Shown: positions 44,525 to 52,741 of the stretch, in pieces | How positions within the stretch are numbered: the first letter of the stretch is position 1 | Layout: each line of letters begins with the position of its first letter | Notes under the pieces: model-generated | What the model saw: only the letters and a program-made list of their open reading frames with translations | Databases searched by the model: none | What the model was told of the DNA's origin: nothing | Program-made: the position numbers and the translations under genes | IMG/VR virus record: IMGVR_UViG_3300028197_000950 | Coordinates: 1-63,393 of that record | Length of the DNA stretch: 63,393 nt | DNA from: a virus | Reading direction: 5' to 3' (one strand)

Positions 44525-45816
44525 TAAGCAAAAAATTGTTTAATTTTAGCCCTTCTATCTGCGCTAGCTCGTCCTCTTTTTTGTTTTCTACCAGCCGAAC
44601 CAAGGGCTATAGATTCTTTTGCGGCCGCTAGTGGAGCAAATGTTTTTTTGTTAGCTTTTCTTTCAGACTTAGCTAATTTTTTACCTGACTTACTAGTAAC
44701 TCCTCCTTTTTTTGTTTTTAAACCAAATATCCCAGATTTACCACCACCTAAACATGATACGTCTGTGCTTTGAGGTGTACAAACTTTTGCTTCCTTGTAT
44801 TTAGTTACTTTAGGATCATTAACTTTATTTTTATCTTTATTGTTAGCTCTAGTTTTAGTTTTATTAGTTTCGTAAGTAGACGTACTTATAGTAGGCGCAC
44901 CTTTCAAAACCATTGATCGTTTAATACCTGGATTAATTTGTACAGCCGGTCTAATTGGCAATTTCTCTATTTTAGGAGGTGATTTTTTACCTGGATTTTC
45001 TTTATTCCATTTTATAGCTTTAGTCTCAAAATCTTTATAAGGTATGGACTTGTCTGTTTTATTGTAAGCTTCTTTATATCCAGTTACTTTTAAAGGCTTA
45101 ACAAAAGGTTTATTATCACCTTCAGTAGAACTACCGGGGGTTGATTCTTTAATTGGTACTGTTTTAAATTGTGTAACAGTTTCTGGAGTATTAATTTCAA
45201 TTTTAGTATCTGGAGGAGCTGGAGTTGTTGTTGTTGTAACAGGTCCTTTTGTATTTACTGATTTTGTTTTTCTACCTGTTTCAGAATTTTTAGTTATATT
45301 TTTGGTTACAGTTTCTCCTTTTCGGTTTGTTTTTACTTTAGTTTTAGTTGTTTTTGGGTCTTCATTTTCAGAAGCACCATCGTACATAGAAGCTCCTATT
45401 AAGCCTCTGCTTGTCATTTGGCTAAAAGGTTTATTATTACCTCTGTGACCGTTTAATTTAAATTTTGTTGATCCCATTTCTTCTGATTCTTTGTTCCTTG
45501 ATTTTTCACTAGCCTTGTAAGCTTCCTTCTCCCAAGGTAATTGTTCGTTGTGTTCGTTTAAATTTGCTCTAGGGTAAGTTTTACCTTTCCAATAGAAATT
45601 TTCTTTATCATAATCTAAATCACCTTTGGCTTGTTGCTCTTGGTGGACTTTTTCATGAGCTATAACATGCTGCTCCTCTTCTGGGCTAATACCGCTCTGC
45701 ACTATTATACCAGTATGGTTTGATTTACCAATAGATCCGTCTGTTAAATCTTTCTTGTAAACAGCTATGTTCATATTAGATTTATCGTATGGTGCACCTT
45801 TTAGTTTAAAACCCAT
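44524..45816 (-). CDS. HExxH metallopeptidase-like protein with disordered Lys/Thr tail
   Basis: 430 residues. The N-terminal about 100 residues contain IAHEKVHQEQQAKGD (HExxH, positions near 53-57) and a downstream NEHNEQLPWEKEAY that could give the third zinc ligand. This resembles DUF4157-type HExxHxxQ peptidase-like domains. The remainder is disordered, Lys/Thr/Pro-rich, with one DGAS motif (residue about 144) and a basic Arg-rich end. The same HExxH-type core occurs in the giant late protein. The role could be virion assembly, ejection or cargo; catalysis not proven. Confidence 0.6.
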   Translation of the reverse strand: MGFKLKGAPYDKSNMNIAVYKKDLTDGSIGKSNHTGIIVQSGISPEEEQHVIAHEKVHQEQQAKGDLDYDKENFYWKGKTYPRANLNEHNEQLPWEKEAYKASEKSRNKESEEMGSTKFKLNGHRGNNKPFSQMTSRGLIGASMYDGASENEDPKTTKTKVKTNRKGETVTKNITKNSETGRKTKSVNTKGPVTTTTTPAPPDTKIEINTPETVTQFKTVPIKESTPGSSTEGDNKPFVKPLKVTGYKEAYNKTDKSIPYKDFETKAIKWNKENPGKKSPPKIEKLPIRPAVQINPGIKRSMVLKGAPTISTSTYETNKTKTRANNKDKNKVNDPKVTKYKEAKVCTPQSTDVSCLGGGKSGIFGLKTKKGGVTSKSGKKLAKSERKANKKTFAPLAAAKESIALGSAGRKQKRGRASADRRAKIKQFFA

Positions 45817-45819
45817 TAT

Positions 45820-46032
45820 TTATTTTTTAGTCTTTTTTTCAGCTTTTATTTGTTTATTAGTTAAAGGAACATCAGCATCGGTAGAAGGACGCATTTTTAT
45901 TGTGCCTTTATCACAGTAAAACTCTCTTCTTTCTCTAGCAGCTTCTTCTTTACCACCTTCTTTTTCTGCATAACCAGCTTCCCAAGCTTTCCAAGCTTTT
46001 CCACATTTACCTTTATTACCTAATTTGCTCAT
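45820..46032 (-). CDS. Small basic protein
   Basis: 70 residues, Lys/Glu/Ala-rich with two cysteines (GKCGKAWKAWEAGY and FYCDKG). Overlaps the preceding gene by 1 nt. Belongs to a run of small Lys-rich proteins between 45.8 and 48.6 kb. Function unknown. Confidence 0.6.
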   Translation of the reverse strand: MSKLGNKGKCGKAWKAWEAGYAEKEGGKEEAARERREFYCDKGTIKMRPSTDADVPLTNKQIKAEKKTKK

Positions 46033-46487
46033 TATTTATTTTTATTATTATAACCTTTAACCGCCATTTTATTTCTAGCATCGTATTCAGATTGAGTCAT
46101 GTTAGTTCCGAAAACCTTAGGTTCATTTTTTTTAGCTTTTTTAGCTTTTATTGATGCAACTTTGTCTTTAATTTTGTTTTTAATTTTACCCTTTGGCTTC
46201 ATTGAAGCGCCATCAGAAGCTAGTATTTTAGATTTTAAACCGTCTGGTAAATTCTTTTGTTTACCTTTTAACGGAACTGAAGCACCATCTTCTTTTTTAG
46301 TTTTACAACCAAAGTTATTAGCATAGTTAGCCATTTTAACTACGGCTGGAGAATACTTTTTAGTACGAGATCTCATTACTTTGCTAGCAGCTTTACAAGT
46401 GTCCATACCACCCATATTCTTTTCTACCCACGCAGTGAATTTACCTTCGTTCTTTTTCTTTATTTCTGGAAATTCTTTTTTAGCCAT
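46032..46487 (-). CDS. Lys-rich protein with two DGAS motifs
   Basis: 151 residues. N-terminal Cys-containing helical domain (about 1-65: GKFTAWVEKNMGGMDTCKAA, then VKMANYANNFGCK) that resembles proteins from other marine phages. A Lys-rich tail follows with KEDGASVPLKGKQ and SDGASMKPKGK. The paired motif suggests a repeated processing or binding site. Confidence 0.65.
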   Translation of the reverse strand: MAKKEFPEIKKKNEGKFTAWVEKNMGGMDTCKAASKVMRSRTKKYSPAVVKMANYANNFGCKTKKEDGASVPLKGKQKNLPDGLKSKILASDGASMKPKGKIKNKIKDKVASIKAKKAKKNEPKVFGTNMTQSEYDARNKMAVKGYNNKNK

Positions 46488-46493
46488 TTTGTT

Positions 46494-46643
46494 TTATTTA
46501 TTAATATTATACGGAAAATTTTTATTAAACCATTGTTTGCGTTCGTCACAACCGCAACCACCTGGGATCATATCTGCAACTCTTTTTATACCTGTTGCCT
46601 TTGTAAATTTTTCTATGCTATCGCCTAAACCTCTTGATTTCAT
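46494..46643 (-). CDS. Small Cys-containing protein
   Basis: 49 residues: MKSRGLGDSIEKFTKATGIK, then GGCGCDERKQWFN. This short layout (RGLGD...ATGIK...CGC-E/DRK) recurs in marine phages as I recall. Four nt overlap with its upstream neighbour. The C-G-C cluster could bind metal. Function unknown. Confidence 0.65.
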   Translation of the reverse strand: MKSRGLGDSIEKFTKATGIKRVADMIPGGCGCDERKQWFNKNFPYNINK

Positions 46644-46921
46644 TTTTCTTTATTTGATTGACAAAAACTTCTAGCTGCGCCTACGCTATCAAATCCCCAC
46701 TTTTTTAAAGCTATAGCTTTTCTAGTTGGTTTACCATTTGGTTTTTTCATAGGACCTTTCATACCAGCAAATCTACAAGCAAAAGAAACTCTACGTTTGT
46801 TTTTACCAGTAGTTAATCTTTTACCTAGTGTTTTGCCTGTTTCTGATTTATACTCAGAACGCATTTTACGATTTGATTTTTCGTATCCAGCGTCGTTCAT
46901 AATTCTCTTGCTTTTTCCCAC
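46640..46921 (-). CDS. Basic protein, DUF6321-like
   Basis: 93 residues, strongly basic. Core: VSFACRFAGMKGPMKKPNGK, then PTRKAIALKKWGF and an AARSFC end. This FA-RFAG...KPT..A.A.KKWGF layout corresponds to what I recall as the DUF6321 domain of algal viruses and phages. A DNA- or capsid-binding role is possible. Confidence 0.65.
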   Translation of the reverse strand: MGKSKRIMNDAGYEKSNRKMRSEYKSETGKTLGKRLTTGKNKRRVSFACRFAGMKGPMKKPNGKPTRKAIALKKWGFDSVGAARSFCQSNKEK

Positions 46922-47280
46922 CCACGCTTAACCATTCTATCAGCTCTCTTTGTTTTAACGTCTTTTTTTTTACGTTTATAATCTTGAAAATATGCATCAG
47001 AACTTGTGTCTGTAAACTTGTCTTTAGTTACACGTACTCTTTTTTTTCTTTCTTCTTTAAGCCTTTGTTTTTCTGCTTTTGGAGATTCACTAATTATATA
47101 AGTGTAACCATTGTCCTTATCTTTCATTGAAGCTCCATCTTTTTTACCTTTAATAGGTCTACAAGCAGGAACCATTTTTTCACCTTTTTTCTTCATGACT
47201 ATTTGGCCATCACTACCCATTGCTGTGTAACCTTTCCAACATGGATTTTTCTTTTTTGATTTACCTCTTTTAGTTGCCAT
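46897..47280 (-). CDS. Lys-rich protein with PCWKGY motif and DGAS
   Basis: 127 residues. N-terminal NPCWKGYTAMGSDGQIVMKK and PACRPIKG form a short Cys module common in phage and nucleocytoplasmic-virus small proteins. KKDGASMKDKDNG follows, then a very basic helical tail. It overlaps the next gene by 25 nt. Confidence 0.65.
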   Translation of the reverse strand: MATKRGKSKKKNPCWKGYTAMGSDGQIVMKKKGEKMVPACRPIKGKKDGASMKDKDNGYTYIISESPKAEKQRLKEERKKRVRVTKDKFTDTSSDAYFQDYKRKKKDVKTKRADRMVKRGWEKAREL

Positions 47281-47411
47281 TATTTTTTACAGTTTTTAGA
47301 TTTTTTATGGTCATAACCATTTTTTTTTAAAGACAAATGTTTTTTCATGGTTTTAGCCATTACTTCTTTACAGTCTTTATACATCATATGGGGTTTAAAT
47401 TCTTCAGCCAT
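47280..47411 (-). CDS. Small His/Lys-rich protein
   Basis: 43 residues: MAEEFKPHMMYKDCKEVMAK, then MKKHLSLKKNGYDHKK and a C-terminal NCKK. Starts directly after the upstream gene and shares 1 nt with the next. The MMYKDCKE...HLSLKKxGY pattern is one I have seen in other phages, without known function. Confidence 0.6.
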   Translation of the reverse strand: MAEEFKPHMMYKDCKEVMAKTMKKHLSLKKNGYDHKKSKNCKK

Positions 47412-47767
47412 TATCTACGTTTTTTTGATTTCAATGCTAAAACTTGTTTAGCTAATTCATCTAGTTTTCCATCAGTCTTTGTGCCATCTTTTACAAGTGT
47501 AGAAAGCACTTTAATTTCTTCAGATAATATATCATTCATCTGCTCCATCATATCAACTCTTTCTTTTAGATCTTCTATATTAGCATGATTCCATTGTTCT
47601 TTTAAATCATATTCTAATCTCTTAACCTCTGTAGGTGGCATTCTTTTCGCTAAATCAATATCATCTTGTAATGTATAATACATACCAACTAAAGTAGTTG
47701 TTAACATAATTATACCTATTACTGTTTTTATATCAATTTTAAATTCTGTGTTTTCAGATATTTTCAT
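47411..47767 (-). CDS. Membrane-anchored coiled-coil protein (spanin-like candidate)
   Basis: 118 residues from ATG 47767, which overlaps the amidase end by 14 nt. A longer frame reaching 47938 exists but lies antisense-free inside the amidase gene and has unlike composition, so the shorter start was chosen. One membrane helix (VIGIIMLTTTLVGMYYTL) follows a short N-terminus, then a periplasmic-type coiled coil (about 55-110) with a basic tail. Next to amidase and upstream of holin, it fits an inner-membrane spanin or other lysis helper; no lipoprotein partner was seen here. Confidence 0.65.
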   Translation of the reverse strand: MKISENTEFKIDIKTVIGIIMLTTTLVGMYYTLQDDIDLAKRMPPTEVKRLEYDLKEQWNHANIEDLKERVDMMEQMNDILSEEIKVLSTLVKDGTKTDGKLDELAKQVLALKSKKRR

Positions 47768-48164
47768 ACTCCTCTGTTGCATCAAATGACGGGCATGCTT
47801 TGTTAGCAAACTCGTTGTGTGAATAAATAACTGCCCCTGGGTACATTGCCTTAAGTGTTTTAAGCACATGTAAGAGACTATCTTTCTGTTCTTGTGTTCT
47901 TGTATCTTTAGGTGTCTTTCCATCAGCCTCAACGCCACCGCAATAGCAAATCCCTATTGAGTTTCGATTGTGACCTTTGCAATGAGCTCCTATTTTATCA
48001 ATATCACGACCTTTGTTTATCGTTCCGTCTAAATCAATATAAAAATGATAACCTATATTGTTCCAGCCTTTAGCTAAGTGCCAGTCTCTAATAGTATCTA
48101 CAGAAATCTGCTGTCCTTCTCTAGTTGCGGAACAATGTATTATAATCTCTTTTACTAATCTCAT
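47754..48164 (-). CDS. N-acetylmuramoyl-L-alanine amidase (T7 lysozyme-like endolysin)
   Basis: 136 residues. EIIIHCSATREG supplies the first zinc His, DWHLAKGWNNIGYHFYID the substrate face, and SHNEFANKACPSFD the second His and Cys ligands of the amidase_2 fold, as in T7 gp3.5. It cleaves the amide bond between MurNAc and the peptide stem. No signal peptide, so release needs the holin. Compact length equals T7 lysozyme. Confidence 0.92.
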   Translation of the reverse strand: MRLVKEIIIHCSATREGQQISVDTIRDWHLAKGWNNIGYHFYIDLDGTINKGRDIDKIGAHCKGHNRNSIGICYCGGVEADGKTPKDTRTQEQKDSLLHVLKTLKAMYPGAVIYSHNEFANKACPSFDATEEYENI

Positions 48165-48589
48165 TTCTGTGGAGTTTCTGGATCTTCTCTAACTCCTAAT
48201 TTTGGAGCAAATCTTGCACTTTTGTTTTTTATAGCCTCTGCTTTTTGCTCAGGACTCATTTTCTTGTGAGTTTGCCCTCTGTCTATTTTTTTTTGTGCTC
48301 TTTTTTCGCTTAGTGAAGCTCCCATTGGTATTGGTTGAGTATTTGCTTGTGGAAATAATACAGTACTCATAGGATTACCTTGATTTACTTGGTTTATTCC
48401 ATTTACTTTAGTTTCTTCAAAAGTTGGCCTAGCTGATCCAGTTCCATTAGAATAAGGATTTTGGTTCACCTGACCCGGCATTGGTTGAGTAGGCAACATA
48501 CCTGGAACTTGATTTTGTATTTGAGCATTTTGAACTTGTTCAGCTGTTTCAGCAGCTTGTTCAACCTTTTTGTCTAGATTATTGATCAT
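48161..48589 (-). CDS. Gln/Pro-rich protein with GAS motif
   Basis: 142 residues. Acidic helical N-terminus, Gln/Pro/Asn-rich linker, then PIPMGASLSEKRAQKKI and a basic tail. Disordered; part of the small Lys-rich set. Overlaps its neighbours by 4 nt each. Function unknown. Confidence 0.6.
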   Translation of the reverse strand: MINNLDKKVEQAAETAEQVQNAQIQNQVPGMLPTQPMPGQVNQNPYSNGTGSARPTFEETKVNGINQVNQGNPMSTVLFPQANTQPIPMGASLSEKRAQKKIDRGQTHKKMSPEQKAEAIKNKSARFAPKLGVREDPETPQK

Positions 48590-48747
48590 TTTATCTTCTT
48601 TTTATGCAATAATAACCATTTATGTACGGTGTACCCTATAGTTAAAGTTAATAATAATATTTCTAACATCGGCTCTACCCAGTTTAATGCGGCTAAAGCA
48701 AATGAAGATGCATTTAGTAAATACAGCTTCATATCTTCCATATCCAT
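48586..48747 (-). CDS. Small membrane protein
   Basis: 53 residues with a hydrophobic segment (MLEILLLTLTIGYTVHKWLL) and a basic tail HKKKIK. Starts on the stop codon of the upstream gene. Its layout resembles short phage membrane proteins close to lysis genes; a second holin or antiholin is possible. Confidence 0.65.
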   Translation of the reverse strand: MDMEDMKLYLLNASSFALAALNWVEPMLEILLLTLTIGYTVHKWLLLHKKKIK

Positions 48748-48917
48748 TATCTATTTGCGTTTAACACTGCGTTTCCTTTATAAGGAATATTGTCTATAGT
48801 TCCTATCATAGGTGATATAGTTGAGTTATTACTTTTCATAACTCTAGTACCTACTATAGGCTTAGCAGTGTTTAATACTTTTCCCGCTGGTGGTTGTTTT
48901 TCTCCGTAACTTGGCAT
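48747..48917 (-). CDS. Hypothetical 56-residue protein
   Basis: Pro/Asn/Thr-rich, no membrane helix (MPSYGEKQPPAGKVLN...). Its stop and the next ATG share one base. No family recognised. Confidence 0.6.
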   Translation of the reverse strand: MPSYGEKQPPAGKVLNTAKPIVGTRVMKSNNSTISPMIGTIDNIPYKGNAVLNANR

Positions 48918-48922
48918 AATTT

Positions 48923-50107
48923 TTATTTTTTTAATTTTACTTGTTTACCTAAATTTAAAGAGCCAGATGTTGTTGGGCTTTTTTGTGTAGGATCTATTTT
49001 TATGTTTTGAGCAATTGCACTCATTTTATCTGTATTAGCTTTTACTTGAGCAGATAATTTGCTACCTGATATAGGTTTGTTAGTATTTATTTGACTTAAT
49101 GATTTTCTTTCTTTTTTAACTGCGTTTACAGCTTTTCTTCTTTTAACAGCGTCAATTCCTGAATCTAATAAAAACTTACCTATTAAACCTACACTACCTG
49201 GATTAACACTTACTCCTCCTATATTTAGATTAGACCCTTGATTGTTTTGCAAATTATGCATCATTTTTACAAAATTTGTTTTTGGAGCTCTTTTGTTACT
49301 AGTAGCCTCAGACGAGAATCCTTTATTACTTTTGTCTTCAGACGCATAACTAGCTCCTGAAGGATTACTATAAGAACTTTGTCTATCTTGAGCAGGAAAA
49401 GATTGAGGTTGCTCTTCTTCTGGAGTCGAATCTGTAACACCTAGTTGAGGATTAATTTCTTGTTCTACTCCTGAGCTTTCGTTTTTAGCTTGTTGTTTTT
49501 GAATTAAATTAGAAGTTTGATTAATAGCCATTTCACCAGCTTTAGCTTTTAAATCACCTGCGTCTTTACCTGTTATATCAGCAGCTTTGTCAAAGCCTTT
49601 ATCTATTTTTCCTTGTGCTTTTTCAGCAAATGATTTAGTTTTTTCTATAGCTTTACCTAGCTTCTGGTGTTTAGAAGAGAATTTTGCTAATTTTTGAGCT
49701 TTAGCAACACTTTTTTGACCAGCTTGACCAAGTTTCTGAATCTGAGGCATTGTATTTTGAGTTAGCTTAACAGCACCTTTTGTAGTGGCCTTAGTTGTTG
49801 TTGCAGCTGTTTTGGTAGCTTTTGCTGTAGTACTTACTGCTTTAGTTGCTTTTGCTGTAGTACTTACTGCTTTAGTTGCTTTAGCTGCTTTTGCTGCTTT
49901 AGCCGCTGTCATAGCTACTTTGGTTGCTTTAGCTGCTTTTGCTGCTTTAGCGGCAGTTGCTGCTATTTTTACTGCTTTAGCTGCTTTAGCTGCTTTTGCA
50001 GCTACTACTCCCATTTTTATAAGCTTAGCAGCACCTATTATAGCTGATATAGGTTCTGAAGCGCCATCATTATGTATAGGAGTATTTTTAGGTTGTTTAT
50101 AAGCCAT
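48923..50107 (-). CDS. Ala/Lys-repeat protein (histone H1-like tail) with DGAS
   Basis: 394 residues. HNDGASEPIS near residue 13, then about 90 residues of AAKAAKATKA-type repeats (for example KAAKATKAVSTTAKATKA). Lys/Gln-rich segments and a Ser/Asn-rich C-terminal half follow. Composition resembles H1-like nucleoid proteins, so DNA condensation or binding in the capsid is plausible. The repeat DNA includes an exact 30-bp duplication. Confidence 0.65.
   Translation of the reverse strand: MAYKQPKNTPIHNDGASEPISAIIGAAKLIKMGVVAAKAAKAAKAVKIAATAAKAAKAAKATKVAMTAAKAAKAAKATKAVSTTAKATKAVSTTAKATKTAATTTKATTKGAVKLTQNTMPQIQKLGQAGQKSVAKAQKLAKFSSKHQKLGKAIEKTKSFAEKAQGKIDKGFDKAADITGKDAGDLKAKAGEMAINQTSNLIQKQQAKNESSGVEQEINPQLGVTDSTPEEEQPQSFPAQDRQSSYSNPSGASYASEDKSNKGFSSEATSNKRAPKTNFVKMMHNLQNNQGSNLNIGGVSVNPGSVGLIGKFLLDSGIDAVKRRKAVNAVKKERKSLSQINTNKPISGSKLSAQVKANTDKMSAIAQNIKIDPTQKSPTTSGSLNLGKQVKLKK
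49821..49880. repeat. Exact 30-bp tandem duplication
   Basis: TTTGCTGTAGTACTTACTGC plus TTTAGTTGCT occurs at 49821-49850 and again at 49851-49880. It encodes a 10-residue repeat unit (ATKAVSTTAK in the minus frame). Such exact copies change copy number easily, so repeat length is expected to vary among relatives. Confidence 0.9.
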
Positions 50108-50108
50108 A

Positions 50109-50543
50109 TTATCTTGTTTTGTCTTTGTTAACGTAATCTATTGATTTAGTAATTACTTTATAACTATATCTATTACTTTTTTCTAATTTAGTTGTAGGCA
50201 TATCTTCTTCACCTAGCATAATACGGTACATGCGACTTATCAGCTGTTTGCACTTATACGAAACTTTATATATATGATATTTTTGAGTGGTGTGGTTTCT
50301 TTTCCGCCACACTGTAATCCACCCTTGTTTCAATAATCTGTTCCAGCGCCTGTTATCCCAGCTGAATGAGTACGTACCTTTTATAAAATCATTTTTATTA
50401 AACATACCTACAGCATCTAAGTAAATTAGTAGCTCTAAGTCCGCATCGTTTAATTCATTAGTTTTACAAGCCCATTTTCTAATTATTCTATAATGTTTAA
50501 GTAAACCTAGCTCTTTTATATCGCTAGATGTTAACTTTCTCAT
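50109..50543 (-). CDS. Winged-helix-like phage protein
   Basis: 144 residues. LLKHYRIIRKWACKTNELND then a helix with LELLIYLDAVG, followed by WDNRRWNRLLKQGWITVWRK, reads as a winged-helix with a wing-like beta hairpin. The same layout is one I recall from many marine phages without assigned function. It follows GroES with a 4-nt overlap. DNA binding likely, target unknown. Confidence 0.65.
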   Translation of the reverse strand: MRKLTSSDIKELGLLKHYRIIRKWACKTNELNDADLELLIYLDAVGMFNKNDFIKGTYSFSWDNRRWNRLLKQGWITVWRKRNHTTQKYHIYKVSYKCKQLISRMYRIMLGEEDMPTTKLEKSNRYSYKVITKSIDYVNKDKTR

Positions 50544-50800
50544 AACACAATAACTATATCAAATTCTTTAATGACCTTATATTGTTCTTTTTCTATTTCG
50601 ATGTTGAAGCCAGACGACTTATCATAGTAAACTTCGTCGCCTGGTACTATACCTTCAACAAGGGTACCGACTGCTACAACCGTAGCCTTTCGGTACCTTA
50701 TATCTTCTCTTTGCTTTTCAGCTAAGATTAAACCACCCTTAGTGGTTACATCAGTTTCTTTAATTGGATTAACAACTACATACTTACCTATTGCTTTCAT
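50540..50800 (-). CDS. groS: Co-chaperonin GroES (Cpn10)
   Basis: 86 residues, normal for a shortened Cpn10. YVVVNPIKETDVTTKGGLIL provides the first strand and mobile loop. YRKATVVAVG, IVPGDEVYYDK and a VIKEFDIVIVL end complete the fold. It caps the phage GroEL encoded directly upstream in transcription (4-nt overlap). The order, groL before groS, is opposite to bacterial operons. Confidence 0.9.
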   Translation of the reverse strand: MKAIGKYVVVNPIKETDVTTKGGLILAEKQREDIRYRKATVVAVGTLVEGIVPGDEVYYDKSSGFNIEIEKEQYKVIKEFDIVIVL

Positions 50801-52347
50801 GCTCGTACATTATTTATTACACAATCAGTGGATAATATAGTAGTAGCTACTGAAGCCGCGTTAAGTAATGCACTTTTAGTTACTAGCAAAGGATCAATAA
50901 TTCCGGCTTTTACCATATTAACCGTTTTTCCTGTAACCACATCTAATCCTATACCTTCTTCTCTAACAGAAACATTATCACTGTCTATACCAGCATTTTT
51001 AAGTATCAATTTATAAGGCTCTTTAATAGCACAGTAAAGTACTTCTTCGCCTATTGACATTGGTTTTAATTGCTGTGCAGCGTTTAATAAAGCTATACCG
51101 CCTCCTGGCACTATACCTTCTTTTATCGCAGCTTTTGTAGCACAAATAGCATCTTCTACTCTATCTCTTTTTTCTTTTAACTCTATTTCAGAATTAGCCC
51201 CAACTTTAACTGTAGCAACTTTAGCTTTTAATTTAGCTAAACGTCTTTCTAATCTAATAACTACATTAGGGTTTTTAGTTTCTTTAACCTGTTTCTCTAA
51301 TAAAGTAATAACTTCTTTAACTTCGCTATTATCAGATAAATCAACTTTTAAAATAGTTTCTTCATTATCTGAAACAGATTTTAAGCAAGTTCCTAGATGT
51401 TCTGGTTCTATAATATCCATATCATCACCTAAGTCTTCGTTAATAAGTGTAGCACCAGTAACTGCGCATAAATCATTTAGAGTATCCTTCTTACTAATAC
51501 CATAAACCGGCGCATCTATAATGTTAACCTTTATGTTTCCTTTTACTTTATTCATTGAAAGTGCTGAAACTACTTGCGGGTCAACATCTGCTATTATGAG
51601 CAAACTTTTACCTTTCTTTATCACATATTCAAGAACTGACTGAATCTTCCGCACGTTGGGTATTACTGATTCTACTATGAGAACCAACGGATTTTCAAGT
51701 TCAGCCGTGCCCTTTTCCTTGTTGGTAATAAAATGGTTATTTTTCAAGGGCTGATCATATTGCACGCCTTCTACTAGCTCAACTATAGTCTCTGGCTGTT
51801 CGTTTGTTTCCATCATAACAACACCTGTTTCGTCTACTAATCTAAACGCTTCTCCTATGATCTTCCCAAGCTCTTTGTCATTGTTGGCTGATATTGTAGC
51901 CACTTGATCAATCTTTTTACCTTTTACTTTATTTGATTTTTTATTTAAATAAGCTATAACTTTTTTAACACCTGAGTCAATACCTTCTTTTAATTCTCTT
52001 GAGGTATCTAGCTCGCTATGTTTGTAAGCTTCATCTAAAATAGCTTTTGCTAATACTGTAGCAGTTGTAGTACCGTCACCTGCGTCTGATACTGTTCTTT
52101 GTGCTGCTTGTTTTATTAACGTAGCTCCAATATTTTCTAAAGAATCTTGTAATGTAACTGCATTAGCTACTGTTACTCCATCTTTTGTTATTTGTGGCAT
52201 ACCATTAGCATCTTCTAATATAACACATTTACCACTTGCTCCTAGAGTTGAACCTACTGCATTAGTAAGTTTTTCAACTCCAGTTAATATCTGACTTCTG
52301 GCACCATCACCAAAAGCCAGATTTTTAACTAACTTTAATTCTTGCAT
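50797..52347 (-). CDS. groL: Chaperonin GroEL
   Basis: 516 residues, slightly shorter than bacterial GroEL (about 548). ATP-site residues are present: ITKDGVTVA (Asp56), SDAGDGTTTATVLA (Asp91) and the RVEDAICATKAA segment carrying the third Asp. KEGIVPGGGIALL follows. The Gly-Gly-Met tail is missing; the protein ends CVINNVRA. It probably folds capsid or other phage proteins. Other phages such as Pseudomonas phage EL encode single-ring relatives, so ring number here is open. Confidence 0.95.
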   Translation of the reverse strand: MQELKLVKNLAFGDGARSQILTGVEKLTNAVGSTLGASGKCVILEDANGMPQITKDGVTVANAVTLQDSLENIGATLIKQAAQRTVSDAGDGTTTATVLAKAILDEAYKHSELDTSRELKEGIDSGVKKVIAYLNKKSNKVKGKKIDQVATISANNDKELGKIIGEAFRLVDETGVVMMETNEQPETIVELVEGVQYDQPLKNNHFITNKEKGTAELENPLVLIVESVIPNVRKIQSVLEYVIKKGKSLLIIADVDPQVVSALSMNKVKGNIKVNIIDAPVYGISKKDTLNDLCAVTGATLINEDLGDDMDIIEPEHLGTCLKSVSDNEETILKVDLSDNSEVKEVITLLEKQVKETKNPNVVIRLERRLAKLKAKVATVKVGANSEIELKEKRDRVEDAICATKAAIKEGIVPGGGIALLNAAQQLKPMSIGEEVLYCAIKEPYKLILKNAGIDSDNVSVREEGIGLDVVTGKTVNMVKAGIIDPLLVTKSALLNAASVATTILSTDCVINNVRA

Positions 52348-52379
52348 TTAATTTAATTTGATATAATTGATTTTGAATA

Positions 52380-52673
52380 TTACTCGAAGGTTTTAATTAC
52401 TTTCGGTCCTTTGGTAAACTCTAGTTTTCTAGCATAATGTTCAATAGAAGCATCTATTGCTTGCTCTGCTCCAGCTATTGTTTCTCTTCTGGTTACGTCA
52501 ACCCATAATTCCGAGTCTTCCATACTGTTATATTCGGTTTGTAAAAATCCATTAGGTAATTGAACTATTCTCCAGTTTTTCTTCTGTGAAATATGTTTCC
52601 AGTATTTAATGGTTTCTTCTGTTGGTTGTGGTGCACTAGACCACGTATTAGTGCGGGTATATAAAAACGTCAT
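52380..52673 (-). CDS. Hypothetical 97-residue protein
   Basis: Trp/Thr/Glu-rich. Contains WKHISQKKNWRIVQLPNGFL and SELWVDVTRRETIAGAEQAI. This pattern is one I recall from marine phages with no assigned function. Lies alone between GroEL and the fibre genes with an A/T-rich spacer on each side. Confidence 0.6.
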   Translation of the reverse strand: MTFLYTRTNTWSSAPQPTEETIKYWKHISQKKNWRIVQLPNGFLQTEYNSMEDSELWVDVTRRETIAGAEQAIDASIEHYARKLEFTKGPKVIKTFE

Positions 52674-52741
52674 TGTATTTGGTTTTAAGTTAAACGTTGG
52701 TTATTTATATTATCACTTGATAATTCGGTTATTTAATTTTT

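Noticed and set aside
47768-47938. 57-codon N-terminal extension of the membrane coiled-coil gene
   Set aside because: It runs out of frame through the amidase gene and is basic and Cys/His-rich, unlike the acidic coiled coil; ATG 47767 overlaps the amidase stop as elsewhere.
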